64,000 bases of DNA from a candidate division LCP-89 bacterium (GTDB lineage Bacteria; Electryoneota; B3-LCP): assembly GCA_025774555.1 (NCBI GenBank), contig JALGVT010000014.1, forward strand, positions 1 to 64,000, in the 5' to 3' direction. Numbering within the stretch: the stretch's first letter is position 1; every line of letters begins with the position of its first letter. This document shows positions 8,530 through 16,747 of the stretch, one piece after another. The notes beneath the pieces are model-generated. The model was not told the origin of the DNA. It searched no databases and was given only the letters and a program-made list of their open reading frames with translations. The position numbers and the translations under genes are program-made.

Positions 8530-9555
8530 TCAGTCGAAGATATAGGTCTGCCGCGCTCTGACCATGCCCGATTCTGGCGGTATGGGGTCGAAGAGCCAGG
8601 TTAAGATGACGTCTTTGATTCCTGCTTCAACGCGGCGTCCGAGGGATGGATTGGTCCATTCGGAAGATATAATCTTAACCCTGGTGACTTTTCCTCCCGG
8701 AGCAATACCCCACTCAACCTTGACCTTACCCTTAAGATTGATATCCTTCCGTTTGTACTTATTATAAACCGCTTTGATCAGATGGACGTTATTGTCGGCA
8801 ATGGTGCGGATAGAAGACCCCGAACGGTTCACGTTCTTTGCCGCCAAGCCTTCGACTTCAGGCAGCGCATCAATAACCACGGAGGATGCGGCTAACAGCT
8901 CTTCGATCTCAACTTCTGAAAGCTGCGTGACGTCTATTCCGCCGGACCCTTCGGTAATCCTGCCACCGCCGCGAGCTTTATCGACTTTGTCCGCCGCAGA
9001 ACCAGTGGCGATACCCGCAATCTTACCGACTTCTACACCGCCCAAGCCTCCGCTAGTTTTAAGACCGCGAGCTACTCCAGAACTGCCGGAACTACCGGAA
9101 CCGGTCTTAGCTCCAGCGAGGCGAAATATACCTACACTCTGGGCAGACTGCTTCATCGTTTCCCTGCGCTTAGCGATCTCAGAAGTAGTGCCGCGTCTCC
9201 TGGCGGTCTTTGTTGGAGTGACCTCCTCCGTCGGCGCTTCTTCAACTACTTCTTCAACCTCCCTCCCTGCGCCGGTGGTCGTCACGGTCTGCGCGGTTCT
9301 GGCGGTTCGTTCAACTTTCGCCGGAGATACACGATAGATAGCGTCAAGATACTTTCCGACTTCCTCTTCGGTCATCTGCGCCCATTCAACCCCTTGCAGG
9401 TAGCCGATTGTGCTAACGTGGACGACCAGTGTGATCAGAAAGATGATTAGAAACCGTCTATCGACTTCTCCGAACCAACTGCGTGTGAATTCTTTCGGAA
9501 ATGTTGTATATGTGCTCACATCAACCTCGGTACTTGGATTCTTTATAGACGACAA
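8530..9555 (-). CDS. TonB-like energy transducer (AgmX/PglI C-terminal-type domain)
   Basis: A 341-residue inner-membrane protein. There is a short cytoplasmic N-terminus, one transmembrane helix at about residues 35-52 (FLIIFLITLVVHVSTIGYL), a long periplasmic linker rich in Ala, Thr, Glu and Gly (residues 60-240), and a C-terminal domain of about 90 residues with LKGKVKVEWGIAPGGKV and the ending GMVRARQTYIFD. That is the layout of TonB and of the AgmX/PglI-type transducers, which take up motion from an ExbB/ExbD or TolQ/TolR channel and pass it to envelope partners. The start overlaps the end of the second exbD gene by 35 bp, and it is the last gene of the operon that starts near 18.9 kb. 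The outer partner is unknown. Confidence 0.8.
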   Translation of the reverse strand: MSSIKNPSTEVDVSTYTTFPKEFTRSWFGEVDRRFLIIFLITLVVHVSTIGYLQGVEWAQMTEEEVGKYLDAIYRVSPAKVERTARTAQTVTTTGAGREVEEVVEEAPTEEVTPTKTARRRGTTSEIAKRRETMKQSAQSVGIFRLAGAKTGSGSSGSSGVARGLKTSGGLGGVEVGKIAGIATGSAADKVDKARGGGRITEGSGGIDVTQLSEVEIEELLAASSVVIDALPEVEGLAAKNVNRSGSSIRTIADNNVHLIKAVYNKYKRKDINLKGKVKVEWGIAPGGKVTRVKIISSEWTNPSLGRRVEAGIKDVILTWLFDPIPPESGMVRARQTYIFD

Positions 9556-10024
9556 AGTCGATCTTTTCGAATCCGGCTGCTGAACAGGTATTGATTATTT
9601 TTAGAATCCAACGATAGGGTGTAGTTTTGTCACCCTGGATAGTAAGTACTGTTTTCTCCTCTCTGCCCAACTCCCGGTTACGCGCCTGTACCTGGCTCAA
9701 ATATGCGTAGAGATTGTCCAGTTCGACGGCGGCGTCGTCATTGAGATCAAGAACTCCTTCGATCATGCGCCGGGACTCAACCGGCACATCTTCAAAGAGT
9801 CCTTCCGTCGTGACGAGCAGACCTAAAACCTTCACAGGTTCGAGGGTGACCGTGGAATGAGGAAGATCTACGCCTTCGGCAGGTTTCATCAACGCTCCGG
9901 ATACGGAATAGGTCTTCAGCAGGAAGAGAAGCATAATGGTCATCACGTCCATCAGTGACGTGATACGGAGCTTTGCTTCGCCCCGTTCCATATGTTTTTT
10001 GCCTTTTGAAGGTGCAAACGCCAT
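9521..10024 (-). CDS. ExbD/TolR-family protein with intact membrane Asp
   Basis: A 167-residue single-pass membrane protein of the ExbD/TolR/AglS family. The N-terminal transmembrane helix is RITSLMDVMTIMLLFLLKTY, carrying Asp26 at the place of the proton-binding Asp25 of Escherichia coli ExbD. The periplasmic part ends with VVYKESKYRG. It is the second of two adjacent ExbD paralogues; this one keeps the Asp and the other does not. Its end overlaps the start of the TonB-like gene, so the two are probably translated together. It likely forms the stator/channel with the ExbB-type protein at 10644-11285. Confidence 0.88.
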   Translation of the reverse strand: MAFAPSKGKKHMERGEAKLRITSLMDVMTIMLLFLLKTYSVSGALMKPAEGVDLPHSTVTLEPVKVLGLLVTTEGLFEDVPVESRRMIEGVLDLNDDAAVELDNLYAYLSQVQARNRELGREEKTVLTIQGDKTTPYRWILKIINTCSAAGFEKIDFVVYKESKYRG

Positions 10025-10039
10025 GTGCTCCTCAAACGA

Positions 10040-10642
10040 TTATTGGAATTGTCCTAACGCCGGTGATTGGAATAGTTCCTTAAAAACTCCATTCGAATCA
10101 CGGTATTCCCGAGCTGAATCGAGTACTCTTATAAGAGTCTGAAGCGGGATATCGCCTTCCGCCGATATTCGGATTTGATCGGCATCCTCATACTTGAAGG
10201 CGCTCACAATCATGAGCTGCCCGGTCTCGGGATCGATCTCCTCACTGCGCGAGATGGCAGGTCCGACAATTCTCTCCTTGATGTCCACCAGCCTTTCTCG
10301 GAAGGCGTCAAAGTCGAAATTGCCTTCGTACGTCAGCGGAATCTGCCAGAAGTTTTCCCCTTCAACCGCATTGAAGATGGAAATCTCCAGCATTTCATAG
10401 GCGATGTTCACGCGGAGTTCGAGAAGTTCGCTCTCTGTGGTGCCTTCACCCGCGCCCGCGGCTGTGCTTTCGTCCATTTCCTGCAGAACCGGCGGCATGT
10501 ATTCGAGCAGCGCCAGATCCACGAACTTGGCAGTTGTAAGAAGCATAGGAATTAGAACGCACATCAGGTTCATCACGGGAGTGATGTTCGCTTCAGCCTC
10601 TTCGAACTGGCGTTTCTTCTTTAGTGACGGTCTGAATGCCAT
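10040..10642 (-). CDS. ExbD/TolR-family protein lacking the membrane Asp
   Basis: A 200-residue ExbD/TolR paralogue. The N-terminal signature AEANITPVMNLMCVLIPMLL aligns with the ExbD motif NxTPLxDxxLVLL, but the position of the essential proton-carrying Asp is Asn25. The periplasmic domain (residues 45-200) is longer than in the sister protein and has a Ser/Glu-rich insertion near residues 60-72. In gliding machines of Myxococcus and in some Tol/Exb systems two ExbD-like partners share one ExbB-like protein; here one copy is predicted not to carry protons and may be structural. It starts 1 nt after the stop of the exbB-like gene and lies 15 nt before the second exbD. Confidence 0.85.
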   Translation of the reverse strand: MAFRPSLKKKRQFEEAEANITPVMNLMCVLIPMLLTTAKFVDLALLEYMPPVLQEMDESTAAGAGEGTTESELLELRVNIAYEMLEISIFNAVEGENFWQIPLTYEGNFDFDAFRERLVDIKERIVGPAISRSEEIDPETGQLMIVSAFKYEDADQIRISAEGDIPLQTLIRVLDSAREYRDSNGVFKELFQSPALGQFQ

Positions 10643-10643
10643 C

Positions 10644-11285
10644 CTACTTGCTCCCGGTAAGGAGATGAATCAGTTTTACGGAATGTTCGTCGATGTCGTC
10701 GATTATTCTGGTCGTCTTAGTATTAACTATGGTGTACAGAACAATCGCCGGAATTGCCGTAAGCAATCCGAAGTAAGTGGTGATCATGGCTATCGAGATA
10801 CCTGCTGCCAGGTTCGTCGCCGCTTCAGCACCAGCCACAGATACCGCAGTAAAAGCCTGAATCAAACCATAGATCGTGCCCAGCAGACCTGTCAATGTTG
10901 CCACATTTGCGATCATCGCCAAATAACCGGTTTTCGCGGTCAGCCGGGGAATGATTTCCAGGCTGGCTTCATCCACCGCATTCTGGATCGCCCGGTAGTC
11001 AACGAATTCCTTTTTATCCGCTTCCGCCAAAGCTGCCAAAGCAACTTGCGGTAGAGATTTATTCTGTGCGGATTTGCAGAGGTTCATCGCTTTCTTGAAA
11101 TCACCATTGATAACAAGCTTACGAATCTCAGCCATGAACCGCGGCGCGTTGACGTTGGAGCGGACGATGATGTAGTATGTTCGTTCTATGGCGATGGCAA
11201 TCATAACGACAAACATAATTAGAATTGCCCACATAAACAGGAAGCCACTCACCTCTGGATTGAACGAATGAAAGAGCTCTTGCAT
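10644..11285 (-). CDS. MotA/TolQ/ExbB-family proton channel protein
   Basis: A 213-residue membrane protein with three helices, at about residues 14-35, 120-143 and 163-187. The family motif is visible in the second and third helices (ATLTGLLGTIYGLIQAF, GISIAMITTYFGLLTAIPA). ExbB/TolQ pentamers surround ExbD/TolR dimers and turn proton flow into mechanical work. The gene directly precedes the two exbD-like genes, as expected for a functional channel. Which cargo or envelope process is driven cannot be told, but the TonB-like gene downstream and the TPR proteins upstream suggest an envelope-spanning machine. Confidence 0.9.
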   Translation of the reverse strand: MQELFHSFNPEVSGFLFMWAILIMFVVMIAIAIERTYYIIVRSNVNAPRFMAEIRKLVINGDFKKAMNLCKSAQNKSLPQVALAALAEADKKEFVDYRAIQNAVDEASLEIIPRLTAKTGYLAMIANVATLTGLLGTIYGLIQAFTAVSVAGAEAATNLAAGISIAMITTYFGLLTAIPAIVLYTIVNTKTTRIIDDIDEHSVKLIHLLTGSK

Positions 11286-11298
11286 CGTTGGATCCTCT

Positions 11299-11670
11299 TT
11301 ATTGCATTTGTTTTAGTTCTTGAATGATGTCTCGGAGGACTTTTATCTGACTTTTTAATTTCTCTCCCGCGCAATTTGGATGCGTGTTAATACAGATATT
11401 GCCGCGGCAGTAATCAATCCGTTCATTACAGCCGACGCGGTACTGGTAGTTCGCTGTGGGTTCCATTCTTTCAGTCAGGTTGTGTCTCGAGAAATTCTTT
11501 CCTATGACATACGAATAATCGATCACATAGTTCCAGAGTATGACTTGAACCTCCACCAGCTCACGCGGTTTGAACGTGTCTAATACTTCGTTAAAGACTG
11601 CCTGGTCTTCCAGGTAGTCTATAAGCTTCTGTTTTCTTTTATCGACCTCGTAACGTGCGAGTTTGTGCAT
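11299..11670 (-). CDS. Unknown Cys-containing protein of the Exb/TPR operon
   Basis: A 123-residue protein with no recognised domain and no signal peptide. It is mostly helical and charged, with a central segment of four cysteines (VGCNERIDYCRGNICI, then HPNC) that could bind a metal or form disulphides. It lies 13 nt before the exbB-like gene and 24 nt after the small exported protein, so it is part of the operon. Its constant place next to the channel genes suggests a cytoplasmic accessory factor, but that is inference. Confidence 0.65.
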   Translation of the reverse strand: MHKLARYEVDKRKQKLIDYLEDQAVFNEVLDTFKPRELVEVQVILWNYVIDYSYVIGKNFSRHNLTERMEPTANYQYRVGCNERIDYCRGNICINTHPNCAGEKLKSQIKVLRDIIQELKQMQ

Positions 11671-11694
11671 CAGGTTTCCCCTGCAGAGACCCTT

Positions 11695-12075
11695 CTAGTA
11701 TCTGGGCCGCTCGAGCATTTCGCTCCAGTTTACGATTTTTGCGGCTTTTAGAATTTTGTCTTCCTGAGCTGTCAAATCAATGTCTGTGAGAGCTTCCGGC
11801 GGCGTCCTTTCAAGAGCGATCTCGCGAAAGATCGGTTCTTGACGCGAGACTGTGATAGTCACGTTTGGTTGAGCTATCTCTCCTTCGATCTGCACCGCAT
11901 CCAGTTCGATCAGTTCGCCTTCACTCCAGCTCGGTTGAGGTGAAACTGGCGCAGCGTCTTCTATTTCTTCTGCTTCTTGAGCCAGGGTAGGCATACTCAG
12001 CAGGAGTAGCAGCAAGACCACACTGATTGAAATTCTCTTCACAACCATGCCACTATTTACGCAATTAATTAACAT
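11695..12075 (-). CDS. Small exported protein of unknown function
   Basis: A 126-residue protein with a hydrophobic signal (ISISVVLLLLLLSMPTLAQ), followed by an acidic Pro/Glu-rich stretch and a C-terminal part ending EMLERPRY. No known domain was recognised. The ATG at 12075 has CGGAGG 10 nt upstream and lies 3 nt after the TGA of the large TPR gene, indicating translational coupling; an alternative ATG at 12048 would place the signal peptide closer to the N-terminus. It may be a periplasmic adaptor of the TPR/Exb machine, judging only from its place. Confidence 0.65.
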   Translation of the reverse strand: MLINCVNSGMVVKRISISVVLLLLLLSMPTLAQEAEEIEDAAPVSPQPSWSEGELIELDAVQIEGEIAQPNVTITVSRQEPIFREIALERTPPEALTDIDLTAQEDKILKAAKIVNWSEMLERPRY

Positions 12076-12078
12076 AGG

Positions 12079-15000
12079 TCAAGGCCCTCCGGTTGATTGG
12101 CTGGGAAGCACTTTATAACGTAGCGCCAGCCTCACTCCCTCCGTAGTGGAATCAGGATCAACCGCCATGATTGCTATAGTATTCTGCCCGGTATTTAAGA
12201 TGTGCGAAATATCGTACGACGCTGCCACTGTCCAGCCGTCACCCGGCTCACCCGCACCGACGAATTCGCCGTTCAACAGCAATGAATAACCACCGTCAAC
12301 ACTTATCCAAAGATCACCTGCAACCGGCTGATCGTTAATTTCAAAGAATTTACGTAAGTATAGACTGTCCGGTGCTACAGTGATTGAATCTAGCGCTATA
12401 ACAGTCCAGAGCGGCAGTGTGCCTGCCAGATCCCCCTCACCCTCTCCAGCGTTGGTAACCGTCGCTTCACTCCATTGGGCATCGTTAAAGCCCAATGATG
12501 ACCACTCGTCCTCGTAAGCGGGGTTCACGCGGAATGTCTCATCGGAACGTAACCAACGCTCCTCGCCGTACTCTTCCAGCAACGAAAGATAAGTGTCTCG
12601 ATCGAGATCGACCAGCGCCCAGCCGACGCGGAGAGCCAGCGCTTGATCGTTGCCGTGAAGCCGGTTAAATTCCATAGCGATAGTCAGGAATTCCTCCTGA
12701 TGACCGGTAAAGTTGTAAGCGCAGTCCTCATAAGTCATCACTGCGTCTTCCCAAACCACAGATTGATCCTGCAAGGTTTCCGCGTTTGCTTTGGATTCAT
12801 TCGCTTCGGTTGACAGACCGATATAGCGGTCATTCACTCTGAAGACCTCTTCAATTGCAGAAGCTGCGAATCGGCTCAATATATCCGGAGGCATCTCGGA
12901 TCCAGCTTCAGCCGCGGTTAGTAGAACGTCCTGAGAATTCAGGGAAGCCACCGCGAAATTGTAGGAATGATCTGAATAGGTCACCAGCAACTCGGCAATA
13001 TCGGCTGCTTCTAACCCTCCAGAAGTGGTAGCCCCTTCCCCTTCGTTTAAGAGATCGCCGTAAATGCCGTAAAACCTTGCATAGGAAGCCAGAGCGCGTT
13101 CATTTAACATTTTGTATTCATCTTTATTTACCTCAAACACTCTGTCCAAACTGCTCATTGCTTGAGATTTCCACATCTCGGCATCAGCGCTAAACGAAGC
13201 TTTATCTATTGCCTGAAGGTATAGCTCTATAACTGCTGCGCTGCGCGGCACCACGAATTCAGATAGGACTGCCGCACGGTACAGCATCTTCAATTGTTTA
13301 TTTTTCCCCACATCTGGAAGATCGAGAAATGCCTGCACTGTTGCAAACTTGATCTCTGCGTTGCGCAGCGCCAGTTCGGGTACTTTCTCTCTCGCTCTGC
13401 GAGCCCAATCAGCGCCCTCATCATAGCCTTCTCTGATATCTTCGAGACCCCGGTCTAATCCAGCCAGCACAGCAGCGGAATCCGGTAGTTCAGATGGTTT
13501 CGGATCAGCCTTCTGTGCTTCAAGCATCCAGATAGACAGTTCCTCTTTATGCCGCTCCAGCTCAGCCTCCTTGGCACGAAGAACCCGAACCGCGATATCT
13601 AAATCGTCCGCTGATTTGGCATAGGCATCTATAGCGCGCGCCGCAATTTCTATGGCGTCCTGATTGGCGGTTTCCCGCGCTAATATCTTCTCTTCGGCGC
13701 TGCCACGTTCAGGCAGAACTCGTTCCGCAAAGGCTCGTGACAGCTCCTCTTCCACCCTGCCGACCATATAAAGACCCTCAAACATCTCGTCCTTCGCAAG
13801 ACGATTCAGTTCTTCAAGATGCTGTAAGAGTCGTTCGCGTTGGGCAAGTTTGACTGTTTTCCTCGCTTCGACCACATTTGCCGGCGCAAAATCTATTGAC
13901 TCGTAAATACTGAAATCCGATTTGATCACTTCAAATAGACAGCGTGACGCGTAGGTCTCCTCACCGGTTTTACCCTTTGCCACCAATAGCCTGTGTGCTT
14001 CAATTCCAGCCATGAATTCAGCCAATGCTTCCGCCTGCCTTCCCTGATCCTGAAGGTATGTTCCACGCTCCCAACGCACACGCACCACACGCGGATCATC
14101 TGGAAATAACTGAGCATACTGAGAGTAAATTTCATTTGCTGCAGCTTCATCTCCCAGTTTCAGAAACAGTCCGGCATTCTCGAAGAGGAACAGATTCGCA
14201 TCAATGGCAGCCGGGAACATCGCCACATAAGTAGTGTTCGCTCCAATAGCTCCGTTCCAATTCTCGGCTTCGACATAATTTATACTGGCGTTGCGCAGAG
14301 CATCCTGCGCCAGTTCGGATTCTGGATATTCCAGCGCAATTCGCTCGAAGGTCTGAGCGGCAAATGCTTTGTCTCCAAGTTCGCTCTGGGTGTTGTACCC
14401 GACGTTATAGAGTGCTTTATCAGCAAGTTCGGACTCAGGGTACCTCTCTACCATTAAGAGGTAAGCGTCGTTGGCGTCTGTCCACGCGTTGGCTTGCTGG
14501 AAAGTTAGACCAGCCTCGAAGAACGCTTTATCTGCCTGATTCCAATCCGGTGTTTCGAGGGCGGTTCTGCGATACTCCTGAGCTGCAGCCAGCAGATCTC
14601 CGCCGGTTTTCATAGCTTCAGCGCCGAGGAAAGCTGATTCAGCCTGTCTTGTCTGTGCTGAAGCGACAATCGAAGAATCCATGCCCGCTGCCTGAATCTC
14701 TTTTGCAATTCGCTCCGCCTCGCTGTATTGACCCGCGGCGAAATACCCGTTCATGATGAATGAATATGCTGTGCCGCGGCGTTCACTAAGAGGGAATGTC
14801 TCCAGCAGCGTATTGTAGTACTGCCTCGAATCCTCGTAAAATCCGTGGTTATAATAGATGCCGCCCGCATTCAGGAGAAACAGTTCGGCCTCTTCGCCTT
14901 GTGGGAAGAGCGCCAGATAATTATCGACCGCATCAATGTATTTCTGTTCGTGTTCACCGATCTCCGTTCCCATGAGTGAATCCAGAGGAACGTCGCCGCG

Positions 15001-16734
15001 TTCGCCGATCATCTTATAGGCTATGATAACTGCGTTGATGGCTGCTTCTTTCCGATGCTGTTCATCGGTATATTCGCTGGAGACCTTAATGTACTCATCG
15101 TAGGCAGCCATTCTGTCTGTTACATGCTGATCAAGCAAGACGGCAAGATTGTAATTAACCGTGTAGGCATTCGGACCCTGAGGGAAAGTTTCCAGATAAT
15201 TTCTCGACATTTCCACACAGTCTGTTAACTGGACAGGATCGTTGGTCTTGACGGCTCTGCCGATATTCTCGTTCAAAGCTCGAAAATAATGTTTCTCAAT
15301 GATAACGTCCGCTTCAGATCTGAGCTCCTGATCAGGATTAGCGGCGTCCCATTCTGTATCTACGCGGTAATCCGCGAATAGTCGGAGTTTCCCTTCGTAG
15401 GCAGGCAGGAATTCACGCAGATTGATCGAATAGCATTCTATGATTTTATCCTGAATCCAGGGAGCTTTCTCATCCATCGGGTAGAGCGCAAGATAGGATT
15501 TATACGCTTCTATTGCCAGGTAATATTTACCAATCTGATATTTATTTATATCACCCAGATATTCTATGATCTTTCTGCCGTAAGTGTTAAAACGTATGGA
15601 ATCTTCCTGCACAAAAGCGACGGCGGCATCGACGCCGGAACCTTCCCATTCGGTGGAATCCTGGGCAAAGCAGATGCTGATATATTCGAGAGCTTCGTCC
15701 ATCATGCTGGCAAATAGAATATCTTGAGCTACCAGTTCTTCATCGAGACTGATATCTACAGTCTGGGTGAAGTAGTCGATAGCGCTGGGGTAGTCGCCTT
15801 CCAGGAAGTAACACCATCCAACCTTGTAGAGTCCTCTGCCATACCAGCTCGTTTCTGGATATCTTTGAAGCTGGGAGTAGTATGAAATCGCTTCCTGGGT
15901 ATTCGGCGGCTTCTGATAGAAGTTATGTTCCGCTACTCTCCAGTATGCCTCAGGGACGAAATTAGAGTTCTGATATTTTTCAATTAAGGTTTTATATAGA
16001 GTGATCGCCTCAAGGCGGTCTTCTTCGCGGTTGGAACTGTTCTTAACGTACGCTATGTTGTAGAGAGCGTCATCCACGTACTCAGATGCCGGAAACTCGT
16101 CAATGATACGCCGGTATTTCTGAAGTGCCGGTTTAAAGGAAGAGACGTCATTAGTGGTGAAGAATTCATCTTCACCGCGCCGGAAGTAGATTTCAGCGAG
16201 GCGGTAAATGAAATCGACGATCATCTCCTGTTTACTCATGTAGTGTTTCAGTGAAATCTGCTGTTTATAAGTTTCAAGGAATATCTCACCGCGGTAGATG
16301 ATGGAATCCTCAAGAGTGACTATTTCCTGGGCAAGTCGATCTCTCTCTTCTTCATAGTCTGCTTTCATCGCCTTGACTTCATCAGTCGGCAACGAAGAGA
16401 GACGCGCCATTTCGATGTGGAATAGCAAATCTTTAAAACGATCTTGTAACCGTACTATACGCTGGTAATAGCTCTTGCCTACAGGCTGATTCGGGTTGCT
16501 GCGAAGGCTTTCCAGTTCTTGCAAGCGCTGAATAATTCGCTCACCTTCAGCCAATAGATCGGCGACTTTTCCCGTGTCAGGGCTTTGAGCCTGGATATTG
16601 TGCCACCGCATCAGCAGGTCGGATGTTATCACTTCGCCGGTCTGCGCAATGGCAGCGTATGATCCGAGTGATAACGATAGCATAACGCCGACATACAACG
16701 CTATACCAGATATCCTGCTCAGGTTTACTTGCAT
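12079..16734 (-). CDS. Very large periplasmic TPR-repeat protein
   Basis: A 1551-residue exported protein made mainly of tetratricopeptide repeats. Recurrent units such as ALYNIAYVKN, YPETSWYGRGLYKVGWCYFLEGDY, YPESELADKALYNVGYN and YPESELAQDALRNASINY are typical of the YbgF/BamD-like periplasmic TPR type. The last 160 residues differ (WTVIALDSITVAPDSLYLRK, SVDGGYSLLLNGEFVG) and look like a beta-rich, galactose-binding-like domain. I placed the start at the ATG at 16734, which has a signal peptide immediately behind it (ISGIALYVGVMLSLSLGSYAA) and follows the upstream stop by 13 nt; the longer frame to 16839 overlaps the upstream gene by 92 bp. It probably scaffolds periplasmic partners of the ExbB/ExbD/TonB-like machine. 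Confidence 0.82.
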   Translation of the reverse strand: MQVNLSRISGIALYVGVMLSLSLGSYAAIAQTGEVITSDLLMRWHNIQAQSPDTGKVADLLAEGERIIQRLQELESLRSNPNQPVGKSYYQRIVRLQDRFKDLLFHIEMARLSSLPTDEVKAMKADYEEERDRLAQEIVTLEDSIIYRGEIFLETYKQQISLKHYMSKQEMIVDFIYRLAEIYFRRGEDEFFTTNDVSSFKPALQKYRRIIDEFPASEYVDDALYNIAYVKNSSNREEDRLEAITLYKTLIEKYQNSNFVPEAYWRVAEHNFYQKPPNTQEAISYYSQLQRYPETSWYGRGLYKVGWCYFLEGDYPSAIDYFTQTVDISLDEELVAQDILFASMMDEALEYISICFAQDSTEWEGSGVDAAVAFVQEDSIRFNTYGRKIIEYLGDINKYQIGKYYLAIEAYKSYLALYPMDEKAPWIQDKIIECYSINLREFLPAYEGKLRLFADYRVDTEWDAANPDQELRSEADVIIEKHYFRALNENIGRAVKTNDPVQLTDCVEMSRNYLETFPQGPNAYTVNYNLAVLLDQHVTDRMAAYDEYIKVSSEYTDEQHRKEAAINAVIIAYKMIGERGDVPLDSLMGTEIGEHEQKYIDAVDNYLALFPQGEEAELFLLNAGGIYYNHGFYEDSRQYYNTLLETFPLSERRGTAYSFIMNGYFAAGQYSEAERIAKEIQAAGMDSSIVASAQTRQAESAFLGAEAMKTGGDLLAAAQEYRRTALETPDWNQADKAFFEAGLTFQQANAWTDANDAYLLMVERYPESELADKALYNVGYNTQSELGDKAFAAQTFERIALEYPESELAQDALRNASINYVEAENWNGAIGANTTYVAMFPAAIDANLFLFENAGLFLKLGDEAAANEIYSQYAQLFPDDPRVVRVRWERGTYLQDQGRQAEALAEFMAGIEAHRLLVAKGKTGEETYASRCLFEVIKSDFSIYESIDFAPANVVEARKTVKLAQRERLLQHLEELNRLAKDEMFEGLYMVGRVEEELSRAFAERVLPERGSAEEKILARETANQDAIEIAARAIDAYAKSADDLDIAVRVLRAKEAELERHKEELSIWMLEAQKADPKPSELPDSAAVLAGLDRGLEDIREGYDEGADWARRAREKVPELALRNAEIKFATVQAFLDLPDVGKNKQLKMLYRAAVLSEFVVPRSAAVIELYLQAIDKASFSADAEMWKSQAMSSLDRVFEVNKDEYKMLNERALASYARFYGIYGDLLNEGEGATTSGGLEAADIAELLVTYSDHSYNFAVASLNSQDVLLTAAEAGSEMPPDILSRFAASAIEEVFRVNDRYIGLSTEANESKANAETLQDQSVVWEDAVMTYEDCAYNFTGHQEEFLTIAMEFNRLHGNDQALALRVGWALVDLDRDTYLSLLEEYGEERWLRSDETFRVNPAYEDEWSSLGFNDAQWSEATVTNAGEGEGDLAGTLPLWTVIALDSITVAPDSLYLRKFFEINDQPVAGDLWISVDGGYSLLLNGEFVGAGEPGDGWTVAASYDISHILNTGQNTIAIMAVDPDSTTEGVRLALRYKVLPSQSTGGP

Positions 16735-16747
16735 AAATTTCACCGGC

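Noticed and set aside
8774-9337. 187-codon open frame on the plus strand
   Set aside because: It lies wholly antisense to the TonB-like gene, whose biased low-complexity linker opens the opposite frame; the product is Pro/Ser/Thr-rich without any domain.
10404-11054. 216-codon open frame on the plus strand
   Set aside because: It is antisense to the exbD and exbB genes, which have clear motifs; no ribosome site or recognisable domain.
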